A stretch of DNA of 64,000 nt from Paraburkholderia aromaticivorans. Lineage in GTDB: Bacteria > Pseudomonadota > Gammaproteobacteria > Burkholderiales > Burkholderiaceae. Positions within the stretch are counted from its first letter, which is position 1; each line of letters opens with the position of its first letter. A model generated the notes under the pieces. The model did no database searches. It was not told the DNA's origin and was given only the letters and a program-made list of their open reading frames with translations. Below are positions 27,418 to 36,815 of the stretch, piece after piece. The DNA is taken from the NCBI RefSeq assembly GCF_012689525.1, contig NZ_CP051516.1, positions 62,001-126,000 on the forward strand, written 5' to 3'. A program made the position numbers and the translations under genes.

Positions 27418-28608
27418 GTGGCAAACGACTATCTCTTCACTTCCGAATCCGTCTCCGAAGGCCATCCCGACAAAGTCGCGGATCAGATTTCGGACGCCAT
27501 TCTCGACGCCATTCTGGCTCAAGACAAATACTCGCGTGTCGCCGCGGAAACGCTGTGCAACACGGGTCTCGTCGTGCTGGCAGGTGAAATCACCACCACC
27601 GCGAACGTCGATTACATCCAGGTCGCGCGCAACACGATCAAGCGCATCGGCTACGACAACACCGACTACGGTATCGACTACCGCGGCTGCGCGGTGCTCG
27701 TCGCATACGACAAGCAATCGCCGGACATCGCCCAGGGCGTGGACCGCGCGCACGACAACAACCTCGATCAAGGTGCCGGCGACCAGGGCCTGATGTTCGG
27801 TTACGCGTGCGAAGAAACGCCGGAACTGATGCCGCTGCCGATCCACCTGTCGCACCGTCTGGTGGAGCGTCAGGCGAATCTGCGCCGTGACGGCCGTCTG
27901 CCGTGGCTGCGTCCGGACGCGAAGTCGCAAGTCACCGTGCGTTATGTCGACGGCAAGCCGCATGCGATCGACACCGTGGTGCTGTCCACGCAGCATTCGC
28001 CGGATATCGATCTGGACACGCTGCGCGAAGCCGTGATCGAAGAAGTCATCAAGCCGACGCTGCCGGCCGAGCTCATCAAGGGCGACATCAAGTTTCTCGT
28101 GAACCCGACGGGTCGTTTCGTGATCGGCGGTCCGCAAGGCGATTGCGGTTTGACCGGCCGCAAGATCATCGTCGATACGTACGGCGGTGCCGCACCGCAC
28201 GGCGGCGGCGCGTTCTCGGGCAAGGATCCGTCCAAGGTCGACCGTTCGGCGGCTTACGCCGGCCGTTATGTCGCGAAGAACATCGTGGCCGCGGGCCTGG
28301 CTTCGCGCTGCCTGATTCAGGTGTCGTACGCTATCGGCGTCGCCCAGCCGACGTCGGTGATGGTGAACACGTTCGGCACGGGCCGCGTGTCGGATGCGAC
28401 CATCACGCGTCTGGTGCAGGAGCATTTCGACCTGCGTCCGAAGGGCATCATCCAGATGCTCGACCTGCTGCGCCCGATCTACGAGAAGAGCGCGGCCTAC
28501 GGTCACTTCGGCCGCGAAGAGCCGGAATTCACGTGGGAATCCACGGACAAGGCATTGACACTCGCCGAAGCCGCCGGCACGGAACCGGTTGCCGCGCTGG
28601 CCGACTAA
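27418..28608 (+). CDS. metK: S-adenosylmethionine synthetase
   Basis: This 396-residue enzyme makes S-adenosylmethionine from methionine and ATP. Family signatures are [11 protein letters not shown] near the N-terminus, [12 protein letters not shown], and the glycine-rich [19 protein letters not shown] loop. Translation starts at GTG 27418, with AGGAG at 27405-27409; an ATG at 27379 is in frame but not conserved. The gene stands alone, with its own promoter and long structured leader and a strong terminator at 28630. Confidence 0.97.
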   Translation: MANDYLFTSESVSEGHPDKVADQISDAILDAILAQDKYSRVAAETLCNTGLVVLAGEITTTANVDYIQVARNTIKRIGYDNTDYGIDYRGCAVLVAYDKQSPDIAQGVDRAHDNNLDQGAGDQGLMFGYACEETPELMPLPIHLSHRLVERQANLRRDGRLPWLRPDAKSQVTVRYVDGKPHAIDTVVLSTQHSPDIDLDTLREAVIEEVIKPTLPAELIKGDIKFLVNPTGRFVIGGPQGDCGLTGRKIIVDTYGGAAPHGGGAFSGKDPSKVDRSAAYAGRYVAKNIVAAGLASRCLIQVSYAIGVAQPTSVMVNTFGTGRVSDATITRLVQEHFDLRPKGIIQMLDLLRPIYEKSAAYGHFGREEPEFTWESTDKALTLAEAAGTEPVAALAD

Positions 28609-28629
28609 GCGCAAGCCGTTCGTTTCAGC

Positions 28630-28666
28630 AAAAAACCCCGCCGGCGTGAGCCAGGCGGGGTTTTTT
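28630..28666 (+). terminator. Intrinsic terminator of metK
   Basis: AAAAAACCCCGCC (28630-28642) pairs perfectly with GGCGGGGTTTTTT (28654-28666) around an 11-nt loop. It lies 22 nt after the metK stop and is also U-rich on the opposite strand. Confidence 0.92.
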
Positions 28667-28789
28667 CATTTGCGACGGTTGCTTTACTGCGCAGTTGCTC
28701 GGCGGCTTCAACGGTCGCGATGTGTTCTCGCATCAACGCGGCCGTTGAGGCTGCGCCGGTCCAGAAGCGTGCTGCGTTCTGTAATCGCC

Positions 28790-29155
28790 TTAACGGCTCG
28801 CAAACGCAAACGCGAACCAGCCGGTGCTGCCATTCGTCGACATGCGACGCGGGCGGCGGCTCGTGTTCTGCGGCACGGCGACCGGGGCACGTTGCGCGGT
28901 GAGGCGCAGCGGCGTCGGTTTGCGCAGCAGCGTGCGCAGCGAAAAACGGCGCGAACTGCCTTGCAGACGCAAGGCGGAGAAGAACGTGTTGAACCAGGTA
29001 CGAATGCCGTCGACGGCTTTGGTCTCGCGCCATTGTTCGCCCAACGCGCGGGTGCGGGTAGCGTGATGGCGCAGCGCGCGCACGACATGGCGGCGCGCGG
29101 GACGCGCGGCTTTCAGTGCTGCACGGGTAAGACGGGTGCTCAGGAGAGTATGCAT
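28790..29155 (-). CDS. Hypothetical basic protein
   Basis: This 121-residue open frame encodes a strongly Arg-rich, basic protein (MHTLLSTRLTRAALKAARPA at the N-terminus, WFAFAFASR at the C-terminus) with codon choices like the neighbouring real genes, which supports expression. I recognise no family. The start is uncertain: ATG 29155 gives 121 residues, and the frame continues open to an ATG at 29275. No strong ribosome-binding site precedes either. It is convergent with metK, beyond the metK terminator. Charge and length would fit a nucleic-acid or membrane-surface binder, but that is speculation. Confidence 0.5.
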   Translation of the reverse strand: MHTLLSTRLTRAALKAARPARRHVVRALRHHATRTRALGEQWRETKAVDGIRTWFNTFFSALRLQGSSRRFSLRTLLRKPTPLRLTAQRAPVAVPQNTSRRPRRMSTNGSTGWFAFAFASR

Positions 29156-29616
29156 GGCTTCACAAGTAGGTAACGCGCCGCGCGACGGAATGTGCGCCAT
29201 GAAGAGCACCAAATGTGCCAATGGCGGTGTCGCGATGGACGGCGCGAAAGCCTGGAATTCGACGGAAAAGTGCACGGTGTACGGCGGAGTCGGCCTCGGC
29301 GGCCTGTACGCGGCGCGAAAGTGCGGGAGCGGCGATCAACATGCAGCGCAGGTTACACGCGATTCGTGACGTCATAAAGTCGGTTTTTACCCTGCGAATA
29401 CGGGTTTTTACGGGGTAGTTCGCGATTTGCGGCGAGCGTGGTCGCGCCCTTTGCGGTCGATTTTCGTGCGCGTTTGCCCAGTGAAAGTGCCGCGAAATTG
29501 AGCGCCGCGCATGAAAGTAGTGCTAAGGCTGTGGTTTCCAGCGGCTGAAACAGCACACTTTGCGATCGCGCCCGTTTTACAATCGTGCATCAGCTTGTCG
29601 ACAGTAACGGAACACC
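29156..29616. other. Intergenic region upstream of phyH-like gene
   Basis: This stretch separates the hypothetical gene from the dioxygenase gene. Several short open frames overlap each other on both strands but none has convincing codon use or similarity. A possible N-terminal extension of the 28790 gene would occupy up to 29275. Confidence 0.5.
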
Positions 29617-30378
29617 ATGTCACTTCATTCCAAGAAAGAGCAGATTCAGACGTTGCGGGAGCAGGGTTTTGTCGTGGTGCCCGGATTGGTGTCGCCCGAG
29701 CGTTGCGACGAATTGAAAGAGATTGCGCAGCGTCAGTTGCAGGAAGCGGCCGCGCCGATCGAGTTCGAGGCGGATCTGCAGTATCCCGGCGCGCCGACCT
29801 CCAAACAGGCGCCCGGCGGCCATACAGTGCGGCGGCTGCTGGATGCGTATGGACGCCATCCGAGTTTCGCGCAATGGGCGACCGCGCCGGAAATTCGCGG
29901 CTGGATGGAACTGTATTTCGGTGAGGAGCCGCATCTGTCACGCGCGCACCACAACTGCATGATGACCAAGCATCCGGCGCATGGCAGCTTGACCGGCTGG
30001 CATCGCGACGTGCGGTATTGGTCGTTCGAGCGGGACGATCTGGTGTCGGTGTGGCTTGCGGTCGGCGCGGAGACGGTGGATAACGGCGCGCTGTGGCTGG
30101 TGCCGAAGTCGCACAGCGCCGCGTTCACGTCCGACCGGTTCGATCAGGCCAAATTTTTCCGCTCCGATCTGGAAGAGAATCAGGAGTGGATCCGCACCGC
30201 GGTGTCACCTGAACTCAAGCCCGGCGACGTGGTGTTCTTTCACTGCAATACGCTGCATTCGGCTGGCAAGAACATCACCGATCAGGTGAAGTTTTCGCTG
30301 GTGTACACCTATCACGGTGCGAGCAACGTGCCGTTGCCGGGGACCCGTTCGGCTGCGAAGCCCGAGGTCGCGTTCTAG
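29617..30378 (+). CDS. Phytanoyl-CoA dioxygenase-family oxygenase
   Basis: This 253-residue protein has the PhyH fold of Fe(II)/2-oxoglutarate-dependent oxygenases. The iron triad is His129 and Asp131 (LTGWHRDVRYW) with His214 (FHCNTLHSAGKN); the following KFSLVYTYHG strand completes the core. Substrate is unknown; relatives hydroxylate fatty acyl-CoA, ectoine or secondary metabolites. It stands alone on the plus strand, convergent with the small DUF3185 gene, so context gives no pathway. ATG 29617 fits the family. Confidence 0.85.
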   Translation: MSLHSKKEQIQTLREQGFVVVPGLVSPERCDELKEIAQRQLQEAAAPIEFEADLQYPGAPTSKQAPGGHTVRRLLDAYGRHPSFAQWATAPEIRGWMELYFGEEPHLSRAHHNCMMTKHPAHGSLTGWHRDVRYWSFERDDLVSVWLAVGAETVDNGALWLVPKSHSAAFTSDRFDQAKFFRSDLEENQEWIRTAVSPELKPGDVVFFHCNTLHSAGKNITDQVKFSLVYTYHGASNVPLPGTRSAAKPEVAF

Positions 30379-30396
30379 GTTTTTTGATCTCTCGCG

Positions 30397-30437
30397 GCGG
30401 CGCTTCGGGTCCACGTACGAAGAATCCGAAGCGCCGC
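30397..30437. repeat. 12-bp inverted repeat between convergent genes
   Basis: GCGGCGCTTCGG (30397-30408) and CCGAAGCGCCGC (30426-30437) are perfect complements spaced by 17 nt. No T-run follows on either strand, so it is not a standard intrinsic terminator, although it sits just where the phyH-like and DUF3185 transcripts converge. Confidence 0.6.
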
Positions 30438-30453
30438 GTAGTCGCGCTGGCCG

Positions 30454-30660
30454 TTAGCGCTTGCGTCCCGACAAAGCCATTCCCGTCAGGCCGGCGATCG
30501 TGGCCACGACGCCGCCCACGATCAGCATGATCGCCTTGTTGGTCGGCGAACCGGTAAAGACGCGCGCGACGTCGCTGCTCACCGAATTGAACGCCTGCCC
30601 GCCGAAATACAGCAGCACGATACCGCCGACAATCAACGCGATGGAAATCGCCTTCGTCAT
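30454..30660 (-). CDS. DUF3185 small membrane protein
   Basis: This 68-residue protein has two transmembrane segments (about residues 5-21 and 43-62) joined by a conserved SVSSDVARVFTGSPTNKAI loop that marks the DUF3185 family. The function is not known. Start ATG 30660 is preceded by GGGAGAG. It is convergent with the dioxygenase gene and divergent from the aldo-keto reductase gene. Confidence 0.85.
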   Translation of the reverse strand: MTKAISIALIVGGIVLLYFGGQAFNSVSSDVARVFTGSPTNKAIMLIVGGVVATIAGLTGMALSGRKR

Positions 30661-30876
30661 CTATCTCTCCCCTGAGCTTGAGTCGGGCAAAGTGTAGGGG
30701 AGCCGCAAGCGATCGTCCATCCCGCATACTGGGTGTCTGCATGCATCACGTCGATTCGCTACCATAGCGGTCTGGCCGCATCCCCCACCTCCAAAAATAA
30801 AGCGGCACGTCTCCCGCAGCATGCAATTGCCCATGCCCGCACTGGTCGGGCGCCTTCACCATCAAGGACACTAGCA

Positions 30877-31920
30877 ATGGCTTACGAAGCAGCTTCAGAA
30901 CGCTATTCGGATATGCACTACCGCGTCTGCGGCAAGTCGGGTCTCAAACTGCCGGCGCTGTCGCTCGGTCTGTGGCACAACTTCGGCGACACCACGCCGA
31001 TCTCCACGCAGCGCGACATCCTGCGCACGGCCTTCGACCTGGGTATTACGCACTTCGACCTCGCCAACAACTACGGGCCGCCGTACGGCAGCGCCGAAAC
31101 CAATTTCGGCCGGCTCTTCAAGGACGACTTCAAGCCGTATCGCGATGAGCTGCTGATCTCGTCGAAGGCCGGTTGGGACATGTGGCCGGGTCCGTACGGT
31201 CAAGGCGGCGGCTCGCGCAAATATGTGCTCGCGAGTCTCGATCAGAGCCTGCAGCGCATGGGCCTCGACTACGTCGATATTTTCTATTCGCATCGTTTCG
31301 ATGCGGATACGCCGCTCGAAGAAACCGCGGGCGCATTGGCCAGCGCCGTGCAGCAGGGCAAGGCGCTGTACATCGGGATTTCGTCGTACTCGGCAAGCAA
31401 GACACTCGAGATGACGAAGCTGCTCGCCGAGTACAAGGTGCCTCTGCTGATTCATCAGCCCGCGTACAACATGCTCAATCGCTGGATCGAACACGAACTG
31501 CTGGATACGCTGGAGAAGGTCGGCGCGGGCGCCATCGCGTTCACGCCGCTGGCTCAGGGTCTGCTCACCGGCAAATATCTGAACGGTGTGCCGGACGATG
31601 CGCGCGTCAACAAGCCGGGCGGCGGTTCGTTGAAGCAGGAGCATTTGAGCGCGCAGAACATCGAGCACGTGCGCAAGCTCAACGACATCGCGCAACGTCG
31701 CGGACAGAGCCTGGCGCAGATGGCGCTCGCCTGGGCGCTGCGCGATCCGCGCGTGACGTCCGTGCTGATCGGCGCGAGCCGTGCGGAGCAGGTGCGCGAG
31801 AACGTCGGCGCGCTGAAGAATCTCGCGTTCTCGAAGGACGAACTGGCCGAGATCGATCGCTACGCAACCGAAGGTGGCATCAACCTGTGGGAAAAGCCGT
31901 CGACGGATCAGGCAATCTGA
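30877..31920 (+). CDS. Aldo-keto reductase, YghZ/GPR type
   Basis: This 347-residue NADPH-dependent aldo-keto reductase belongs to the YghZ (L-glyceraldehyde 3-phosphate reductase) subfamily. The catalytic tetrad is Asp61 and Tyr66 (FDLANNYGPP), Lys97 (SSKAGW) and His139 (YSHRFD). The GPYGQGGGSRKY loop is typical of YghZ. It probably detoxifies methylglyoxal-like or short sugar aldehydes. The ATG 30877 follows AAGGA; an open frame extends upstream to 30733 without similarity. A strong terminator follows. Confidence 0.92.
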   Translation: MAYEAASERYSDMHYRVCGKSGLKLPALSLGLWHNFGDTTPISTQRDILRTAFDLGITHFDLANNYGPPYGSAETNFGRLFKDDFKPYRDELLISSKAGWDMWPGPYGQGGGSRKYVLASLDQSLQRMGLDYVDIFYSHRFDADTPLEETAGALASAVQQGKALYIGISSYSASKTLEMTKLLAEYKVPLLIHQPAYNMLNRWIEHELLDTLEKVGAGAIAFTPLAQGLLTGKYLNGVPDDARVNKPGGGSLKQEHLSAQNIEHVRKLNDIAQRRGQSLAQMALAWALRDPRVTSVLIGASRAEQVRENVGALKNLAFSKDELAEIDRYATEGGINLWEKPSTDQAI

Positions 31921-31955
31921 TCCCCGCGACTTGACCATTCACACGGTAGCAATAG

Positions 31956-31982
31956 AAAAGCCGCCCACGAGGCGGCTTTTTT
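31956..31982. terminator. Bidirectional intrinsic terminator
   Basis: AAAAGCCGCC (31956-31965) pairs with GGCGGCTTTT (31971-31980), with A and T runs on each side. It lies between the convergent aldo-keto reductase gene and the small membrane-protein gene, serving both. Confidence 0.88.
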
Positions 31983-31985
31983 CTT

Positions 31986-32171
31986 CTAGACGAGCGCCGG
32001 CAAACCTTCCACCAGCACGACGGCGAACACCACGCCGATCAGCGCGCCAAGCACGCGCAACGCGTTGTGCCGGAATTCCGTCTTACAGGGCAGCGCACCG
32101 ACAAACAAGGCCCCGGCCAACGCCATCGGAATGACCAGGATGAAATCGCCGATCGTGAAGTAGGTCGTCAT
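31986..32171 (-). CDS. Small two-helix membrane protein
   Basis: This 61-residue protein has two hydrophobic segments (FILVIPMALAGALFVGAL and LGALIGVVFAVVLVEGL) joined by a short KTEFRHNALR loop. I recognise no named family. ATG 32171 is preceded by AGGAG at the proper distance; a longer open frame to 32414 lacks similarity and good codon use. It is monocistronic, between the terminator at 31956 and the MFS gene. Confidence 0.65.
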   Translation of the reverse strand: MTTYFTIGDFILVIPMALAGALFVGALPCKTEFRHNALRVLGALIGVVFAVVLVEGLPALV

Positions 32172-32443
32172 TCTCGTCTCCTTATATATCCCTGCGAAGG
32201 CGGCGGCTCGATTTATAGAGTCATGCGCCGCCCACGCTCGATTTGAGTATAGGAGACAAGTCAGGTCGATATAGCGACGCTTTGCGGCGCTGCAGCGGCT
32301 ATTCGCAAGCCGCTGAACCCGGCGCGGCAAGGGCCGCCGCGATTGCCGCGACGCAGCAATTACGATGAAAAACTTTAAGCATTCGCTTACGTTGTCCTTA
32401 CTTTTAAGCGTCATTCAATGCGCACTGGGTCGAAGCGCGAGCA

Positions 32444-33739
32444 TCAAATGCGAGGTTGCTCACACTCGCGCAAGCGCATCGCTGCAACGAGTCCGATGAC
32501 GAGCAACACGCCCACCAGTCCCGCAACACCGTTCCATCCGAAACTGGCCCACACGTGACCGCCGTACGAGCCGACCACGCTCGAGCCGATGTAATACGCG
32601 AGCAGATACAGGGCGGCGGCCTGACCTTTGGCATCCTTGGCGAGGCGTCCGACCCAACTGCTCGCCACCGAATGTCCGGCGAAGAAGCCAAACGTCACGC
32701 ACGCGATGCCGGCCGCGATCGCCGCCAGCGGATGCAACAGGGTGAGCGCGAGACCGAGCACCATCAACAGCAAGCTGGCGATGAGCACGCGCGCGCGGCC
32801 GAACGTATCGGCCATGCGTCCCGACCACGGCGAGGCGACCACGCCAGTCAGATACACGACGAAGATCGCGCCGATCTCCGTCTGACTCAACTGATAAGGT
32901 GGCGCGAGCAACCGGTAGCCGATGTAGTTGTACAGCGTGACGAAGCTGCCCATCAGCACGAAGCCGAGCAGAAACAGCAGAGACAGTCCGGGTCGTGTGA
33001 ATTGCTTGAGCAGGGCGGTGCGGTGATGCGTGAAGCCGAGTCCGCGCCGCGGCACGAAATGACGCGACGGCGGCAGCAGCGCGCGAAACGCGAGCATCGA
33101 CAGAATGCCGAGCACGCCGATCGTGCCGATCGCGACGCGCCACGAAAACACATCCGCGACAACGCCGGTGATCACGCGTCCAGCCATCCCGCCGATCGCC
33201 GTGCCGCCGACATAGAGTCCCATTGCGAGGCCGAGGCCATCGGGGTGCACTTCTTCCGCGAGATAGGCCATGGCGACGGCGGGCACGCCACCGAGTGCGA
33301 GACCTTCGAGCGTGCGCAGCACGAGCAGTTGATGCCACTGCGGCGCGATCGATACGCCAACGGTCAGCAACGCGGAAACGGTGAGCGACAGCGTCATCAG
33401 CTTGTGACGGCTCCAGCCTTCCGAAACGAAGCCGGCGACGAACACGGCAAGCGCGAGCGCGGCCGTGGTCAGCGAGAGCGACAGGCTGCTTTGTGCCGGC
33501 GTCACGTTGAACGCCGTCGAAAACGATGGCAGCAAGGGCTGCACGCAATAGAGAAGCGAGAACGTCGCGTAGCCGGCGAACAGCAGCGCGATGCTGGCGC
33601 GCCAGTAGGCGCGTGTGCCTCGTTCGAGGTAAGGGATGTCGGGCACGGCGGAAGCGTTGGAAGAAGCGGGCGAGGAATCGATCGAAGACGCAGGAGCAGC
33701 CGAAGCAGCAGTCCGGTGGGCGTCCGGCGGCGGGGTCAC
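32444..33739 (-). CDS. MFS exporter, YnfM family
   Basis: This 431-residue inner-membrane protein has 12 hydrophobic segments and motifs of the MFS drug/arabinose exporters (FSLLYCVQPLLPSFSTAF; GRMADTFGRARVLI as motif A in the second half). Substrate is unknown. Its first 35 residues are Ser/Ala/Pro-rich, so the N-terminus may be shorter in fact, but GTG 33739 has GAGGAG at about 8 nt and is well supported as start. It lies downstream of the RND operon on the same strand, 148 bp after the outer-membrane factor gene. Confidence 0.85.
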   Translation of the reverse strand: MTPPPDAHRTAASAAPASSIDSSPASSNASAVPDIPYLERGTRAYWRASIALLFAGYATFSLLYCVQPLLPSFSTAFNVTPAQSSLSLSLTTAALALAVFVAGFVSEGWSRHKLMTLSLTVSALLTVGVSIAPQWHQLLVLRTLEGLALGGVPAVAMAYLAEEVHPDGLGLAMGLYVGGTAIGGMAGRVITGVVADVFSWRVAIGTIGVLGILSMLAFRALLPPSRHFVPRRGLGFTHHRTALLKQFTRPGLSLLFLLGFVLMGSFVTLYNYIGYRLLAPPYQLSQTEIGAIFVVYLTGVVASPWSGRMADTFGRARVLIASLLLMVLGLALTLLHPLAAIAAGIACVTFGFFAGHSVASSWVGRLAKDAKGQAAALYLLAYYIGSSVVGSYGGHVWASFGWNGVAGLVGVLLVIGLVAAMRLRECEQPRI

Positions 33740-33887
33740 GAAAAAATCTCCTCAGGGATGCAAAGGACAAAGGAGTTAAGGATACGCTGAAAAGGGCGCG
33801 CGAGTCGGCGCGGCGTTTAGCGGGCCGCCGCTGCGACGCGACCAGACGGCGTACCCGACGGCCTTTCGCGGCATCGAAGGACCGTGG

Positions 33888-35423
33888 CTACCCGCGCGCG
33901 GCTGCATCACTCGCGGGTGCGGACGGATGCACGATCTGTTCGTCCGTCGGCAGCGCGGATGCGTCCCAACCGCCGCCCAGTGCCTTGATCAACGCGACGC
34001 TCGCGGCCATCCGCCGACGCGCGATCGACACGGCGTCGCGCTCGTTGGTGAGCGCGGTGGTTTGCGAGACCACCACGTCGAGATAGGTGATTGCGCCGTT
34101 CTTATAGCGATTCGATACGACCGCCAGCGCTCGTTGCGCGGCGGCCACCGCATCGTCTTGCGCGGTCGCTTCCTGTTCGAGCACGCGCAGCGCAGCGAGA
34201 TTGTCTTCAACCTGGCCGAAGGCGCTCAGCACCGTCTGCCGGTATTGCGCGACGCTTTCGTCGTAATGCGCGCGGGCCTGTTCCTTCACGGAGGCGCGTC
34301 CGCCGAAGTCGAGCAGCGTGCCCGCCAACGTCGGCCCCAACGACCACAGCCGGCTCGGCGCGAGCAACCATTGACTGTAGTTGGTGGCTTCGAGGCCGCC
34401 CGTCACCGACAAAATGAGGTTCGGAAAAAACGCCGCCGTCGCCACGCCGATTTGCGCGTTCATATCGGCGACGTGCCGTTCCGCCGCCGCGATGTCCGGG
34501 CGGCGTTCGAGCAGCGCGGACGGCACGCCCGCCGCCGCCACGACCGGCACCGCGGCGAGCGGCGCGACCGGCAGCGAAAACGTGGAAGGCGGCTGGCCGA
34601 TCAGGATCGCGATCGCGTGTTCGAGCTGCGCGCGCTGCACGCCGAGGTCGAGTGCCTGCGCCTGGGTGGTCTTCAGTTGCGTCTGCGCCTGCGCGACATC
34701 GGCATCCGTGGCGATGCCGCCGGTGTAGCGGTGCTGCGTCAGATCGAGGGCTTGCTTGTAGGCCTCGATCGTGTCGTCGAGCAGTTGACGCTCCTGATCG
34801 AGTCCGCGTAGCTCGAAATAGTCGGTGGCGAGTTCGGCCTGCATCGACAGGAGCGCGGCTTGCGCATCGGCGGCGCTGGCCTGCGCTTCGGCTTTTGCGC
34901 CTTCGACGCTGCGCGACACGCGGCCCCACAGGTCGGGTTCCCACGACGCGTCGGCTTGCACGAGGTAATCGTTCAGCGTGAGGCCGGCGGTCGATTTGTG
35001 CAGCACGTTCTCCGACGAACGCGCGCGCGAATAGGCGCCATTCGCGGTGACGACCGGGAAGAAGCTCGACCGATATTGCGCCACCGTTGCGCGGGCGGCG
35101 CGAAAGCGCGCTTCGGCGGCCTGCACGTTCTGGTTCGCGCTCGCGACCTGTTGTTCGAGTACGTCGAGCGACGGGTCTGCGTAGACGCTCCACCACGCGC
35201 CGCGCGTGAGTGTGTCGGCGGGTTGGGCGGGTTTCCAGCCTGTGCCGTCGAGTTCCTTGTAGGTTGCGGAGGCGGTGACGGTTGGCTTCACGTAGTCTGG
35301 GCCGACGGTGCAAGCGGTGAGTGCGCACGCGCCAGCCAACGCCATTACCAAAGCGGACGCGCGTAGCGAGACATGTCGCAGCGGCGGCGCGACGAAACGG
35401 CGACAGGATGTCGGCGCGGTCAT
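33888..35423 (-). CDS. NodT-family outer-membrane efflux lipoprotein
   Basis: This 511-residue TolC-like protein is the outer-membrane channel of the RND pump encoded upstream. It has a lipoprotein signal with lipobox LTAC (Cys38), the start of the mature chain TVGPDYVKP typical of NodT proteins, and two internally repeated helical/beta domains (Leu/Ala-rich hairpins such as ANQNVQAAEARFRAARATV). Start ATG 35423 overlaps the adaptor stop as ATGA. It closes the pump-adaptor-channel operon. Confidence 0.92.
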   Translation of the reverse strand: MTAPTSCRRFVAPPLRHVSLRASALVMALAGACALTACTVGPDYVKPTVTASATYKELDGTGWKPAQPADTLTRGAWWSVYADPSLDVLEQQVASANQNVQAAEARFRAARATVAQYRSSFFPVVTANGAYSRARSSENVLHKSTAGLTLNDYLVQADASWEPDLWGRVSRSVEGAKAEAQASAADAQAALLSMQAELATDYFELRGLDQERQLLDDTIEAYKQALDLTQHRYTGGIATDADVAQAQTQLKTTQAQALDLGVQRAQLEHAIAILIGQPPSTFSLPVAPLAAVPVVAAAGVPSALLERRPDIAAAERHVADMNAQIGVATAAFFPNLILSVTGGLEATNYSQWLLAPSRLWSLGPTLAGTLLDFGGRASVKEQARAHYDESVAQYRQTVLSAFGQVEDNLAALRVLEQEATAQDDAVAAAQRALAVVSNRYKNGAITYLDVVVSQTTALTNERDAVSIARRRMAASVALIKALGGGWDASALPTDEQIVHPSAPASDAAARG

Positions 35424-36625
35424 GACGACGCACCCGTCGCCGCACCCGCTTTCGCCGCCACAATCCGCACCGGCGCGCCATCGACGATCGAGTCTTGCGG
35501 ATTCAGGATCACCTGCTCATCGCCTTGCAAACCGGACACGATCGCCACACGCGTGCCGAAGTCCGTTCCCAACGACACCGGCAATAGCTTCACCTTGTGT
35601 TGCGCGTCGACAGTCGCGACTTTCACGCCATCCGGGCGGAACAGCAGCGCGTTGCCGGGCAGCGTAAACGGTGCCGCGCCCGTGCCCAACGCGAAGTGCA
35701 CTTGCGCATACGCGCCCGGCAGCAAGTCGCCATTGCGATTGTCGACATCGACCTCCACCAGCATCGTGCGTTGTTGCGGATCGACGGCGCCCGCGGTGCG
35801 TGCCACGGTGCCCGGATAATGTTTCGACGGCGTTTCGGTCAGCGTCAGAAACGCGTTCTGCTGCGGGCGAACCTGCTGCGCGTAAGCCTGCGGCACATTC
35901 ACATAAACGCGCAACCGATCCGCCTGCGCGACATGAAACAGTTCCTTCGCCGGGCCACCGGAACTACCCGCGTCGATCAGCGCGCCGACATCGACATTGC
36001 GCGCCGTCACGATGCCGTCGAACGGCGCATACACCTTCTGGAACGACTGCGTCTTCTCGAGCCGCGCCACGTTGAAACGCGCGGCGTCGAGCGTGGCTTT
36101 CTTCGCGAGCATGTCGCCGACCTTCTCGTCGGTTTCCTGCTTCGAGACCGATTTGCTTTTCAGCATGTCGGTCCAGCGGTCGGCGGTGCTTTTCGCGAGC
36201 GCATAGTTGGCGTTGGCGTTCGCGAGATCGGCGCGGGCTGCGCGCAGTTGATCGTCCACTTCCGGCGTGTCGATCTCCGCCAGCAACTGGCCGTTTTTGA
36301 CGTGCGCGCCGATGTCGGCGTACCACTTCTTCAGATAGCCGTTGGTGCGCGCGTAAATTGGCGTGTCGAGAAAGGCCTGCACGTTGCCGGGTAGCACGAG
36401 ATCGAGCCCGGCCGTCGACTTCTGCGGCCGCACGACTTCGACGCTCGTCTGACTCGTGTGCTCGGCATCGCGTTCGAGCGCCGCGTGCGCATCGTGGCGC
36501 GACCAGATACCTTGGGCCGCCAGCGCGATGACCGCCACGGCAACCGCAATGCCGATCCAGCGTGCGCGTTTCACCTTTTGCGGATCGTGCGCGGCGCTGG
36601 AGCTGTCTGGACGTTTTCCTTCCAT
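35420..36625 (-). CDS. RND efflux membrane-fusion (adaptor) protein
   Basis: This 401-residue HlyD/AcrA-type adaptor has a single N-terminal membrane anchor (about residues 22-41), a barrel-sandwich lipoyl half (NGYLKKWYADIGAHVKNGQLLAEIDTP split by a coiled-coil hairpin) and beta-barrel and membrane-proximal domains (LLPGAYAQVHFAL). It lacks a lipobox and is probably an anchored, not lipidated, periplasmic protein. I took ATG 36625, with GGGGAAG upstream; TTG 36628 is just one codon earlier. It overlaps the outer-membrane gene by 4 nt. Confidence 0.92.
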   Translation of the reverse strand: MEGKRPDSSSAAHDPQKVKRARWIGIAVAVAVIALAAQGIWSRHDAHAALERDAEHTSQTSVEVVRPQKSTAGLDLVLPGNVQAFLDTPIYARTNGYLKKWYADIGAHVKNGQLLAEIDTPEVDDQLRAARADLANANANYALAKSTADRWTDMLKSKSVSKQETDEKVGDMLAKKATLDAARFNVARLEKTQSFQKVYAPFDGIVTARNVDVGALIDAGSSGGPAKELFHVAQADRLRVYVNVPQAYAQQVRPQQNAFLTLTETPSKHYPGTVARTAGAVDPQQRTMLVEVDVDNRNGDLLPGAYAQVHFALGTGAAPFTLPGNALLFRPDGVKVATVDAQHKVKLLPVSLGTDFGTRVAIVSGLQGDEQVILNPQDSIVDGAPVRIVAAKAGAATGASS

Positions 36626-36635
36626 CAAACTTCCC

Positions 36636-36731
36636 CTGTCGACCGGAGTTGGCGCTTTAGCTGTCGATCAGAGTTGGCGCTTAAGCGCTTACTCTGGTCC
36701 CATGCAAAGCACGTACTCTTGTCCCATGCAA
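36636..36731. repeat. Two imperfect tandem repeat pairs inside RND operon
   Basis: A 25-bp unit beginning CTGTCGA and containing AGTTGGCGCTT occurs at 36636-36660 and again at 36661-36685 (about 21 of 25 identical). A second, different unit TACTCTGGTCCCATGCAA occurs at 36690-36707 and 36714-36731 with one mismatch. Both pairs lie in the 190-bp gap between the pump and adaptor genes. Confidence 0.75.
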
Positions 36732-36815
36732 TAGTTGCGGTGAAGATGCGTGGGCAGTCGACGCTGCCTCTTGTGTTGCCTGCAATTGCTGACACGATCG
36801 CGACGGCGCTCTGCA

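Noticed and set aside
32456..33790. 444-codon plus-strand open frame
   Set aside because: Antisense to the MFS exporter gene, which has 12 clear membrane segments.
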